From Candidatus Omnitrophota bacterium (GTDB lineage Bacteria; Omnitrophota; Gorgyraeia; Zapsychrales; Fredricksoniimonadaceae), in NCBI GenBank assembly GCA_015228785.1, contig JADGCU010000015.1, positions 1-35,595 of the forward strand: DNA of 35,595 nucleotides, written 5' to 3'. Below, one piece after another: positions 1-9,900 of the stretch (its first letter is position 1; every line of letters starts with the position of its first letter). The notes beneath the pieces are model-generated. The model was not told where the DNA came from. It saw nothing but the letters and a program-made list of their open reading frames with translations, and searched no databases. Position numbers and translations under genes: made by a program.

Positions 1-73
1 ATACATTTCCCGGCGGCAGACACCAAGGAATAAAAAATCATTATAATTCAGAGTGCTTTTTCAACCATGAGGA

Positions 74-835
74 TCAATTCGCCTCGATCCCCACAGGACA
101 ATGATCCGATCCCATAACGTTCTTTAAAATAAAGGCCTTTTTCACATAAGGCAAAAATGCCTGGCTAACAAAGAAATAATCGATCCTCCAGCCCACATTC
201 CGAGCCCGCGCCCCCGTCTTATAATCCCACCAGCTGTAATGTCCTCCCTCCTTATTCAATTGCCTAAATGTATCCGCATAGCCAGCCTGAATAAATTTCG
301 TGACCCACGCTCGCTCGTCAGGCAAAAATCCTGTGTTTTTCTGATTCTCTTTGGGTCTGGCCAGATCGATCTCTTCATGCGCTGTATTTACATCCCCGCA
401 AACAATGATATGCCGCCCCTTCTTACGCAACTCTTCCGCCTTCTTGAAGAAAAAGTCATAAAATGCCATCTTGAATGGCACGCGCTTATTCCCAGCCCCG
501 CCATTAGGAAAATAGATATTAAAAAGAACAAAACGATCAAAATCAGCAATGATGGTCCGTCCTTCGGAATCAAATTCCTTATTGCCAAGCCCATACTCAA
601 CGGAGCAAGGTTTTTCTTTCGCATAAACAGCAACGCCGCTGTAGCCTTTCTTCTGAGCGGAACACCAAAATGAGTGATACCCCGGGACATTCCTTAACTC
701 TTCGTCCAGCTGCTCACGCTCGGCCTTGATTTCCTGAAGGCACAAAATATCCGGATTCTCTGTCTTAAACCAATCCAGAAATCCCTTCTTTTGAACAGCA
801 CGAATACCATTCACATTCCAGCTAATAAGGCGCAT
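74..835 (-). CDS. xth: exodeoxyribonuclease III (ExoA/Xth family)
   Basis: 253 aa; MRLISWNVNGIRAVQKKGF, LQEIKA, GDVNTAHEEIDLARPKEN, GSDHCPV motifs of the EEP nuclease family. Confidence 0.95.
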   Translation of the reverse strand: MRLISWNVNGIRAVQKKGFLDWFKTENPDILCLQEIKAEREQLDEELRNVPGYHSFWCSAQKKGYSGVAVYAKEKPCSVEYGLGNKEFDSEGRTIIADFDRFVLFNIYFPNGGAGNKRVPFKMAFYDFFFKKAEELRKKGRHIIVCGDVNTAHEEIDLARPKENQKNTGFLPDERAWVTKFIQAGYADTFRQLNKEGGHYSWWDYKTGARARNVGWRIDYFFVSQAFLPYVKKAFILKNVMGSDHCPVGIEAN

Positions 836-844
836 AAAATCCTT

Positions 845-1240
845 CTATAATTTTTTAATGATCTGTAGCAAAGGCGAAGACACGTTAAGTTCCTTCATTT
901 CTTCTGACAAGAACCAGCCAAAATCATCATGCTCCTCACTGATCTTAAACTCCCCAGAAATATTTCCTGCGATAAAAATCCGATAAAGCACAATATCATG
1001 AGCCCGCTCCCATTCAAACTCCGCAAAAAGCTTCGCCGGCCTCACAGAAAAACCTGTTTCTTCCATCATTTCACGAATAAAAGCCGCTTCATGAGCTTCT
1101 CCAGGATTGACCTTTCCACCAGGAAATTCCCAATATCCAGGCCAACTCAACGAATTCCGCGAACGCTTCATCAAAAGATATCTTCCCTCATCATTTCTTA
1201 TAATTCCTCTCAAAACCAAAAGAACAGGCTTCCCTGTCAT
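845..1240 (-). CDS. Nudix (MutT-type) hydrolase
   Basis: Nudix box GGKVNPGEAHEAAFIREMMEETGF; the ORF extends to 1279, but an internal ATG at 1238-1240 overlaps the upstream stop (ATGA), suggesting translational coupling. Confidence 0.88.
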   Translation of the reverse strand: MTGKPVLLVLRGIIRNDEGRYLLMKRSRNSLSWPGYWEFPGGKVNPGEAHEAAFIREMMEETGFSVRPAKLFAEFEWERAHDIVLYRIFIAGNISGEFKISEEHDDFGWFLSEEMKELNVSSPLLQIIKKL

Positions 1241-2253
1241 GAAAAAACTCCCGCTATGGTCGCCTGACAATATTCGCATTTAGATTTCTTTATATGATAT
1301 TCCATTATCTTAAAGCCAGCCCTTTTAATAACACACTTCTTACAGGCTGGACAACATGTAGATCCGCCTTCCTCATCACTCACATTGCCCGTATAAACAT
1401 ATAACAAGCCCTCATCCAAAGCGATCTGACGCGCTTCTTGAAGAATATCCACGCCGGTTCTGGGGGTATTCATCATCTGATGATCAGGATGAAAGGCGCT
1501 CACGTGAAGAGGCACATCCTTCCCCAATTCAGCCTTAATCCAACGAGCCATTTCTTTAAAGATTTTCATGTCATTGTTCTCATCCGGAATAACCAAATTA
1601 GTGATCTCAAGCCAGACATCTGTTTTGTGCTTGATATAAAGAAGGGTATCGAGGACCGGTGCAAGCGACCCATTGCAAAGACGCGCATAAAAATCATGAG
1701 AAAATGCCTTTAAGTCCACATTGGCTGCATCAATATGTTCAAAAAACTCTAAACGCGCTTGATCAGAAATATATCCTGCCGTCACAGCAACCGTCTTAAT
1801 GCCCAACGTCTGACATTCTTTGGCTGTATCAATAACAAACTCGGTGGACACGATGGGTTCATTGTAGGTAAAAGCTACAGAAGGCACGCCTAACTCCAGC
1901 GCCTTGCGAGCGATCTCCAGGGGTGAGGCCTCAACCCCCAACGCTTGCGCATTCTTCGGCTTTGAAATCCTCCAATTCTGACAGAATCGACAACCGAGAT
2001 TACAACCAATCGTCCCAAAAGATAGAATTTGAGTCCCTGGCAGAAAATGATGAAGGGGCTTCTTCTCTATAGGGTCAACCGCAAATCCAGAGCTCAGCCC
2101 ATAGGTAGTCAACACAAGCTGCCCATGATCGTTACGGCGAGCAAAACAATAGCCCCTGTCCCCTGGTTTCAAAACGCACTGACGAGGACAAAGGTAGCAC
2201 TGAACAGCTTTGTTCGTAAGACTGTGATAAAAACGGGCAGGATGGCCAACCAT
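1237..2253 (-). CDS. amrS: AmmeMemoRadiSam system radical SAM enzyme (AmrS-like)
   Basis: 338 aa; radical SAM CNLGCRFCQNW motif preceded by CYLCPRQCVLKPGDRGYC; FTYNEPIV, FHPDHQM, YTGNV typical of the family. Confidence 0.85.
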   Translation of the reverse strand: MVGHPARFYHSLTNKAVQCYLCPRQCVLKPGDRGYCFARRNDHGQLVLTTYGLSSGFAVDPIEKKPLHHFLPGTQILSFGTIGCNLGCRFCQNWRISKPKNAQALGVEASPLEIARKALELGVPSVAFTYNEPIVSTEFVIDTAKECQTLGIKTVAVTAGYISDQARLEFFEHIDAANVDLKAFSHDFYARLCNGSLAPVLDTLLYIKHKTDVWLEITNLVIPDENNDMKIFKEMARWIKAELGKDVPLHVSAFHPDHQMMNTPRTGVDILQEARQIALDEGLLYVYTGNVSDEEGGSTCCPACKKCVIKRAGFKIMEYHIKKSKCEYCQATIAGVFS

Positions 2254-2277
2254 GAAAACCTTTAACGAACCGTGAAG

Positions 2278-2754
2278 CTAGACTTTCTTTTTATGGGCCT
2301 TTGCAAAACCGCCCAGGACACGCTCCAAAAGCTCGCTCCACATCACGTGATATTTTTGATCAAAATAAACAGTTTGCTCAACATCAATTCCGTCAACGAT
2401 CCTGATCTGGACGCCAGTCAAAAAAGTTTTCGGTGTTTGCGGTGTGACGGTGATAACCTGTGTCCAACGAGCTTCCCCGTGCATAAAAATGATCTGAGCC
2501 GTATCTGGAAGATGCAGCTCAAGCCAAAGCAATGTCCCTGCTTTTATCTCCACATTAGACTCAAAACAAAGTCCTTGAGCCGAAATGTTTCTGGAAAACC
2601 CGACGTATTTCTGGAGATGTTTTTCTTTGGGATCCAGCTCGATCCCAAAATCAACCTCCGCCCGGATCTCATAAGGAAGAACGAAATTGACTTTTACATC
2701 CGTCACATAACGGGGTAATTTGCGCTGATCAGGCTTGGGGGATGGCATCAACAC
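2278..2754 (-). CDS. PilZ domain-containing protein
   Basis: 158 aa; RKLPRYVTDVKVNF ... GFSRNISAQGLCFES ... TGVQIRIVD PilZ pattern. Confidence 0.75.
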   Translation of the reverse strand: MLMPSPKPDQRKLPRYVTDVKVNFVLPYEIRAEVDFGIELDPKEKHLQKYVGFSRNISAQGLCFESNVEIKAGTLLWLELHLPDTAQIIFMHGEARWTQVITVTPQTPKTFLTGVQIRIVDGIDVEQTVYFDQKYHVMWSELLERVLGGFAKAHKKKV

Positions 2755-2806
2755 ACCTCGTAAAATTATTTGAACTTAATAATATCCTTAATTTCTACAA
2801 TCAACT

Positions 2807-3394
2807 TTATTTTATACATATTTTTAAAAGAAACACGCAATAATTCTTGATTGCTCGCTCAGTTCGTTGATCAAGCGCCTCAGCATACTTGCCGTTGGAA
2901 TATTGAATGATCCCCAATGCCGGCCAGTTCTCGCCGGAAACAAGAGTCACAGGCACAGGGACAGAGGCCATTCCCATATATTTTGCATACGTATGGATCG
3001 CCTGCAAGCAAAGATCCCCTCCTCCTTCAGTATTCCCCGCAGAAGCAAATGCCGCACACATCTTACCAGTGAGTTTCCCGTGAAACCAAAGGCCCCCCGT
3101 GGAATCCATGAACGCCTTCATCTCTGCACTCACATTACCAAAATGAGTCGGAGACCCTAAAACAATAAGATCCGCATCAGAAACTGACTCAGGAGTGGCC
3201 TGAGGGAGCGCCATCATCGCCTTGAGATTCTCCTCTGTTTTCTGCGGAATATCTAGCTGCGAAGTCCAATCAAGATCAGCAACCCTGTACAGCCCAACAT
3301 CTTGCCCCTTGGCTCTTAATCCCTCCTCAAAAGCCCTGGCCATCAGGTAGGTATTCCCGCAAATACTATGAAAAATAATCGCGACTTTCATCAA
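2807..3394 (-). CDS. flavodoxin / NAD(P)H:quinone oxidoreductase, WrbA-like
   Basis: 195 aa; MMKVAIIFHSICGNTYLMARAFEEG, GSPTHFGNVSAEMKAFMD. Confidence 0.85.
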   Translation of the reverse strand: MMKVAIIFHSICGNTYLMARAFEEGLRAKGQDVGLYRVADLDWTSQLDIPQKTEENLKAMMALPQATPESVSDADLIVLGSPTHFGNVSAEMKAFMDSTGGLWFHGKLTGKMCAAFASAGNTEGGGDLCLQAIHTYAKYMGMASVPVPVTLVSGENWPALGIIQYSNGKYAEALDQRTERAIKNYCVFLLKICIK

Positions 3395-3403
3395 CTCTCC
3401 TTA

Positions 3404-3901
3404 CTATTTAAGACGAAAAATAAATGTCCTGCTCCAATCATCCCGCAAAAGCCACAAGAATGAATAATACGGAAAAATAAGTACCCCCGCCCCTATTACC
3501 GCAATCCTAAAATCCTTAGTTAGAAAATAAAAAGCATTATAGAAAAGCCCAAAAACAAGAATCGGAACAACGGAAACCCAAAAGACCGACCATCCGATCC
3601 GACGCTGCTCTTCTAAAAGAACGATCACATGATCACCTGGCTTCATGTCTCGACCTTGACAATCCACCTCAACAATAACCTTAGAAACGCTGCCTATTGA
3701 TAATACGCTCTTGGATCGAAAAGACAACGGGAGTTCTGCGCGAACAAGCTCAATCCCCACCCTCTGCCCTTTCAACTCCCGAACAACTGCAGTATGCTCG
3801 CTCACGCCCATGTCTTGTATTTTCCCGTTTGAGACGCAGGTGTCAAGACTTATCACCTGTTTGACGCTTTTACGTTCTCCATCCTCTGCCTTGACTTTCA
3901 A
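3404..3901 (-). CDS. rseC: SoxR-reducing system protein RseC family
   Basis: 165 aa; N-terminal cysteine plus two hydrophobic TM segments (VFWVSVVPILVFGLFYNAFYF, FRIAVIGAGVLIFPYYSFLWLL). The ORF start codon is TTG, so the exact start is uncertain. Confidence 0.65.
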   Translation of the reverse strand: MKVKAEDGERKSVKQVISLDTCVSNGKIQDMGVSEHTAVVRELKGQRVGIELVRAELPLSFRSKSVLSIGSVSKVIVEVDCQGRDMKPGDHVIVLLEEQRRIGWSVFWVSVVPILVFGLFYNAFYFLTKDFRIAVIGAGVLIFPYYSFLWLLRDDWSRTFIFRLK

Positions 3902-3957
3902 TTCTGCTCTGGTACTCTATTCACAAAACATCTTTCTTTAAATTATAAGGAGCTCCC

Positions 3958-5076
3958 ATGATCATCGGTGCTGTCAAAGATATCTTTTCTGGCGAAAGCC
4001 GGATTCCCATGACACCGCAAGGCACTGCTCGCCTCGTTAAAAAAGGCGCCACTCTTTTGATCGAAGACAGCCTGGGAACAGCACTTCACTATACAAATGA
4101 TGACTACATCCAGGCTGGCGCACGAATTGTCTCCCGCGATGAAGTCCTCAAGACCGCTGACATGATCCTGCGCGTCCGCAAACCTGCGGCAGAAGATATC
4201 AACAAGATCAAAAGCGGCGCGATCCATATAAGCTTCCTTGATCCCTTCAATGAAAAAGATCTGATCAACTCACTCGCCCAACAAGGCGTTTCAGCCGTTT
4301 CACTTGAAATGATCCCGCGCACAACGATCGCCCAGAAAATGGACGCCTTAAGTTCTCAGGCCAATCTTGCGGGGTATGTCGCGGTCGTCCTGGCTTCCGA
4401 GCGGATCACCAAGATCCTCCCTATGATGATGACACCCGCTGGCACGATCTCCCCTTCCCGCGTCTTTATTATCGGCGCCGGCGTCGCCGGACTTCAGGCC
4501 ATTGCGACAGCAAAGCGCTTAGGCGCTCGGGTCGAAGCCTTTGATACTCGTCCTGTCGTTAAAGAACAAGTTCAGTCGCTGGGTGCAAAATTTATTGAGA
4601 TCGATCTTGGGGAAACAGGACAGACCAAAGACGGGTATGCCAAGGCCTTAACCCCCGAACAACTCGCCAAACAACGCGAAGGCATGGCTAAAGTATGCGG
4701 CTATTCAGATATTGTCATCACAACAGCGCAGATATTTGGCCGCAAAGCGCCGATCATTGTCACAAAGGACATGATCGCACGCATGAAACCAGGAAGCATT
4801 GTCGTTGACCTGGCTATTGAGACTGGCGGAAACGTGGAAGGCGCAGAGCTTAATAAGGAAGTCATTATTAACGGGGTCAATGTTATTGGCCTGGGGAATC
4901 TGCCTTCCCATGTTGCCGTTAATGCCAGCGATATGCTCACCGCAAATTTTGCCAACTTTATTGAACATTTCTGGAATAAAGATTCAAACAGTTTTCACCT
5001 TGCCCAGGAAGATGAGATCATCAAGGGATGCCTCATCACCCACGGCGGGAAGATCGTTAATGAGAAATTGAAATAA
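3958..5076 (+). CDS. pntAA: NAD(P) transhydrogenase subunit alpha part 1
   Basis: 372 aa; MIIGAVKDIFSGESRIPMTPQGTARLVKKGA, IGAGVAGLQAIATAKRLGARVEAFDTR; preceded by an AAGGAG Shine-Dalgarno. Confidence 0.95.
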   Translation: MIIGAVKDIFSGESRIPMTPQGTARLVKKGATLLIEDSLGTALHYTNDDYIQAGARIVSRDEVLKTADMILRVRKPAAEDINKIKSGAIHISFLDPFNEKDLINSLAQQGVSAVSLEMIPRTTIAQKMDALSSQANLAGYVAVVLASERITKILPMMMTPAGTISPSRVFIIGAGVAGLQAIATAKRLGARVEAFDTRPVVKEQVQSLGAKFIEIDLGETGQTKDGYAKALTPEQLAKQREGMAKVCGYSDIVITTAQIFGRKAPIIVTKDMIARMKPGSIVVDLAIETGGNVEGAELNKEVIINGVNVIGLGNLPSHVAVNASDMLTANFANFIEHFWNKDSNSFHLAQEDEIIKGCLITHGGKIVNEKLK

Positions 5077-5087
5077 CAAGGAGGCTT

Positions 5088-5378
5088 ATGAACGAAGCCC
5101 TTATCTCACAACTTTTCATTCTTGCGCTCTCTATCTTTCTAGGCTTTGCCTTGATCAGCCGCGTACCGCCGCTTCTCCACACGCCGCTCATGTCAGAGGC
5201 CAATGCGATCTGCGGCATTATCATTGTAGGCGCCTTGATCGCAGCCGGTGTAGAGGCCGAGTCCCCCTTCACGATCATCCTGGGAACATCTGCCGTCGCG
5301 CTCGCCGCTTTTAACGTCATCGGTGGCTACATGGTCACAGAACGCATGCTAAAAATGTTTAAAAAGAAGGGCTCCTGA
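5088..5378 (+). CDS. pntAB: NAD(P) transhydrogenase subunit alpha part 2 (membrane)
   Basis: 96 aa; FLGFALISRVPPLLHTPLMSEANAICGIIIVGAL, FNVIGGYMVTERMLKMFKKK. Confidence 0.94.
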   Translation: MNEALISQLFILALSIFLGFALISRVPPLLHTPLMSEANAICGIIIVGALIAAGVEAESPFTIILGTSAVALAAFNVIGGYMVTERMLKMFKKKGS

Positions 5379-5380
5379 CA

Positions 5381-6769
5381 ATGAACATGGCTTCTCTTGT
5401 TCCCTTAGTTTACATCCTGGCGTCTGTCCTGTTTGCCTTTGGTCTCAAATTCCTTGGCTCTCCAGAAACAGCCCGTCGCGGCAATCAGCTTTCTGCGCTC
5501 GGCATGCTTTTGGCGGTCGTTGCGACACTGGCGGGTCATCATATTATTGGCTGGCAGTGGATTCTCCTGGGGCTTGCGATCGGATCAGGGCTTGGCGCCT
5601 TAGTCGCCGTAAAAGCAGCCATGACACAAATGCCGGAAATGGTGGCCCTTCTCCATGGATGCGGCGCTTTGGCCAGCGTCTTTGTAGACTGGGTCCATTA
5701 TGAAAAAAAGCACAGCGCTTTCATTTTCTCGATCGGCGGCGTTGAGGCTTTTACGCTTTATGTTTCCATCGTGCTCGGCGCCCTGACCTTCACGGGATCC
5801 CTCATCGCCTGGGCCAAGCTCAGCGAACGGATGCCTGGACGGCCCATCACATTCCCTGGCCAGCAGTGGATCAATGGACTCATTCTGCTTGGCATTCTTG
5901 TATCCGGTGTATTATTCCTAATGAATCCTGTCCGGATCGACCTTTTTTACGTCTTTCTTGCTCTCTCCGCACTGTTCGGGATATTCATGGTGATCCCCAT
6001 CGGGGGAGCTGATATGCCGGTCGTGATCTCAGTCCTTAACAGTTATTCAGGTGTTGTCGCTTGCACGACAGGTTTTGTCATCAACAACACGCTTCTCATC
6101 GTTGTGGGCGCACTTGTGGGCGCCAACGGGATCATTCTTTCCATCATTATGTGTAAGGCCATGAACCGCTCATTAGGAAATGTTCTTTTTGGAGCCTTCG
6201 GAGCTGCAATTAAGAAAGCCGCAGCGGGTGAGAAAAAAGAAGCTAAATCATTAACCATTCCCGACGCTTTTCTGATCCTGGAAGCTGCGCGTTCGGTTGT
6301 CATTACCCCTGGCTATGGCCTGGCAGTCGCCCAAGCGCAGCATGCTGTCCGGGAACTTGATGAACAATTAGAGAAAAACGGGGCTGAGGTCCGCTATGCG
6401 ATCCATCCGGTCGCTGGGCGCATGCCAGGGCACATGAATGTCCTTTTGGCCGAGGCCAACATCCCTTACGACAAACTCCTTGAAATGGAACATATTAATC
6501 CCACCATGGAGAATGTGGATGTCTGCATCGTGATCGGCGCCAACGACACCGTAAACCCGGCGGCGTTACACGACAAGACCTCCCCCATTTACGGCATGCC
6601 GATCATCGAAACCTTCAAGGCCAAGACCGTGTTTGTGATCAAGCGTTCTATGGCTGCTGGTTTTGCGGGGATCGAAAACGAATTGTTCTATTACGACAAT
6701 ACGCGCATGATCTTCGGGGATGCGAAGGACGTGGTGCAAAAACTCGTGGCCGAGTTTAAAACCAAATAA
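5381..6769 (+). CDS. pntB: NAD(P) transhydrogenase subunit beta
   Basis: 462 aa; GGADMPVVISVLNSYSGVVACTTGFVINNTLLIVVGALVGANG, PVAGRMPGHMNVLLAEANIPYD, GANDTVNPAA. Confidence 0.96.
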   Translation: MNMASLVPLVYILASVLFAFGLKFLGSPETARRGNQLSALGMLLAVVATLAGHHIIGWQWILLGLAIGSGLGALVAVKAAMTQMPEMVALLHGCGALASVFVDWVHYEKKHSAFIFSIGGVEAFTLYVSIVLGALTFTGSLIAWAKLSERMPGRPITFPGQQWINGLILLGILVSGVLFLMNPVRIDLFYVFLALSALFGIFMVIPIGGADMPVVISVLNSYSGVVACTTGFVINNTLLIVVGALVGANGIILSIIMCKAMNRSLGNVLFGAFGAAIKKAAAGEKKEAKSLTIPDAFLILEAARSVVITPGYGLAVAQAQHAVRELDEQLEKNGAEVRYAIHPVAGRMPGHMNVLLAEANIPYDKLLEMEHINPTMENVDVCIVIGANDTVNPAALHDKTSPIYGMPIIETFKAKTVFVIKRSMAAGFAGIENELFYYDNTRMIFGDAKDVVQKLVAEFKTK

Positions 6770-6974
6770 GAATCCCATAACTTAAAATGCCCCCTCAAAG
6801 CACACCCTATTTGGCTACTTTGAAATATTTTTCGGCATCGTGGAAATTACAATCTTCTTTAGATCTATAAGCCTGATCACTTCCAGCACCCCGGCCAATA
6901 ATTCCAGAGCACAAAAAGGGCTCACCAATCTATTGCCCCAAACTTGTACCTTGCGCAATCTGTTACATCAAGAA

Positions 6975-9900
6975 TTAACTCTTACTTAGAATGGAAGAAA
7001 TATCCACTGGCATAATCTTCAGAATAATAGGCGAAAATCCATCTGTTTGAAGGGGATCCGCATTCTCCTGATTGCCTTTTACATTTAACCTGTTACCCTG
7101 TATCAACAAATCTAAATATTTGGGATTCAAATCAATACCGCCGACATCTTTGGTCATCGCAGGCTCCGACGACTTCCACTCTCCTGACCTAAAAGCATAC
7201 GGAACACCATTATGAACCCTCTGCTCAATCATCCTCGCCGCTACTTGCTCATCAGCTTTTGTTTTGATCGGTGAAAATTCACTCCGTGGAACAACGAGGT
7301 GTTCCGTGGTGAGCAGTCGTGACATATCCCCAATCAATCGTTCAACCTGAGCGGCGGCGCTCATAATAGGAATCTGGCGATCAGGATGAGTTAAATCTGT
7401 TCCCACCCGAACAGGTTTTACAGCAAAATTAAAACGCAGGGAAGAAACCTTCCTATTCACAAGCTCAAGCCTCTCCTGTTGACTGAGCAAGAAATATCGC
7501 TTCAAATTCTCCTGCAAACTTCCACCGCCAAGAAAGAATTCAAACAGGCCTTCCAGATTGAAATAGTTTTGATTAGTGCTGATATAGCGAATCTGCGAAA
7601 AATCAAAGCCCGCTGGAACATTATCCTTCTCAAGGATCTGCGGCTTAAACTGCCCATTACTCTCCAAATCAACATCAAATAAAAACCCGCCTTCCTGGCC
7701 CTCCTCTCTTTCAACCAATGTCGTCATCATTTGTTTCCCAGAACGATAAAAATGGCCCAGCCTCCGTTGATCAATTCGAAAACCCATGTCATCACCGTTA
7801 GGAATCACAAGGACCTTACACCCACGCTCGGCCAAATAAGCCAACCTGCCATTTAAAAACGGCTGAATCAACATTTCCAAATGCCCAACAGGTTTCGTGC
7901 TAATAACACCATCATCCGTTCTAAATGGATCGCCCACTGACCCATTCCTGGCCATGATCTCATCGACGGCCTTCTCCGGATCAAATCTGGTTCCCTGTGG
8001 GATCAACCCATATTCAATCTTCTGATTATGAACTTTCTCAAGTTCTTTAATGACCTTACCTGAAACCAAAATATCCTTTTTAGAAGGGTTAAAACGATAG
8101 ATCCCGTTCTGACTGTAAAAACTGACATCTCCCGAAGGAAGACCATAAAAACCGTTCTTCTTCCACAACTGTTCAATATGAGATACATTTTTATCATTTC
8201 CCATCACCAAGACGGGGATACCCCTTTGCTGGTCATCCCCCTGACATATCCCTTTAATATGCGCCACTCGGATTTCAGCAAGATTCGCCTCAACATCCTT
8301 TCCCTGAATGGTTAACCGCAAGGATGTACTATGAACTTTATCGCGTAATGTCGGATCATCTACTTCATACCCAACCAAGCGACCACCTTCCCCTCCAGCG
8401 CCAATAATAACCGCTATTTCACCTGCCTTTATTAATTCCTCCCCAACCCGATCATTTACCCTGTTCTCTTCCTTCTTTAATTGATCAATATGGGTCAAAC
8501 TCTCAGAAGGCGAACGTACTTGAGCGGCCTTTAACCGATTAGCCATTAGAGAAGGTTGTGCATCAATGATCTTCTGATGCTGATCAAACGAGACGGAAGG
8601 CGTGGCTGAAGGATCCTCAGTGCGATACGGAGGGAAATACTTTTTGATCGTCTCTAAAGCTTCTTCATTAGTTTTCTTATTTGTAAGACCAAAAAGCGTC
8701 TCTTCCTTGAGAACGCCATCCTTAAGCGACCTCACTCTCGGATTTGAAAATAAATATTTTATTTGCCCTGCCGAATACCCGCTTTCCAAAAGTTTCTGGC
8801 CAAATACTGTCGACGTATAAGGCTGTTCAAAAACAAGAACCTTTTCCTTTAAAGCCTCCAGCGGGCCCGCGCTCAAATGAACCAAATTCGTGACCCCTCT
8901 TAACCCCGGACGCTGTACCTCTGGTACCGGCAATATGCCTTCCACCGCATCCCGACGAAGAGTACCTACCGAATTTCGATCCGGCATATTCTCATCCCCC
9001 ACCAGGTCTTCCCTCAATGCCTTTAAAGAAACGCCTGAGCCGGCCTTAGGCCTGACCAATAGAGCAATCGTTCTTTTCTCTTCAGGACTATCAAAGGCCC
9101 TGAACAATCCCGGCACATAACCATTCACGATAATGACCGGCTGACCATTATTGACACGCGGATGAACAACAGGAAAAACACTGGTAGAAATAGCCACTTT
9201 ATTCACGCCATAAGGCAGCTTTTTTTCATACCAGTTGATCTTCTGAACCCCGCTCTCGACAATGATCATCTCCCGGGGAACGGCGATCTCGCCATTCTCC
9301 ACACTAACAGCTTCTTTCCCCTCAACAATGCGGACTTTTATGCCATAACGCCTTTCAAAATCCGGAATACTGATCGAAAATCTTGACGGCGCCCATAATT
9401 GATCCACGTCCTCATCGGTCAGTCCATATTTTGTGACCAACTCGATCGCTGGAATAATCGGAGTCTGGCTAAAAGGGGCCTTAAACGTTCTTTCAAAATC
9501 AGGAGTATCATAAATTTCCCTAATCCGTCTTATAGTCTTCGGATCTCTAATGCCGTTTTGATATCCCTTGTAAGCGTCGCTATAGAATTCCTGTAACTTA
9601 TCCGGATGTTTCTGATAATAGGCGCCTCCCAAGACCCGCAGGCCGGCCACATCGCATCCAAAACTCTCAATTCTGTCTAAAATCGCACCAATAAGAGGTA
9701 AATTAAACTTTCCATCAGACCCTACCGTTGTCGGAGGCTTGAGCAGCATCACAGCTTCCTGCTGTCCAGGATCAAGAAGCTCAGATGAATCCATGAGGAC
9801 AAGATCTTCACCATTCACAGTTTTCGAATCATCCGCCTCTTTAAGAAGACTCACAAGATCATCCCGACTCATGGAACGGGCTAAATTCTTAAGTCGCTTT

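Noticed and set aside
239-673. Plus-strand ORF of 144 aa
   Set aside because: Antisense to exodeoxyribonuclease III, no recognisable motifs; the minus frame is clearly the coding one.
3958-6769. Three-subunit split of the proton-translocating transhydrogenase
   Set aside because: The pntAA/pntAB/pntB arrangement is well known in many bacteria; ordinary.
6780-6974. ~195-nt gap downstream of the giant gene with an open minus-strand stretch reading ...RKVQVWGNRLVSPFCALELLAGVLEVIRLIDLKKIVISTMPKNISK*
   Set aside because: About 45 codons with no start/SD and no recognised homology; could be a gene remnant but is within chance expectation for this length.
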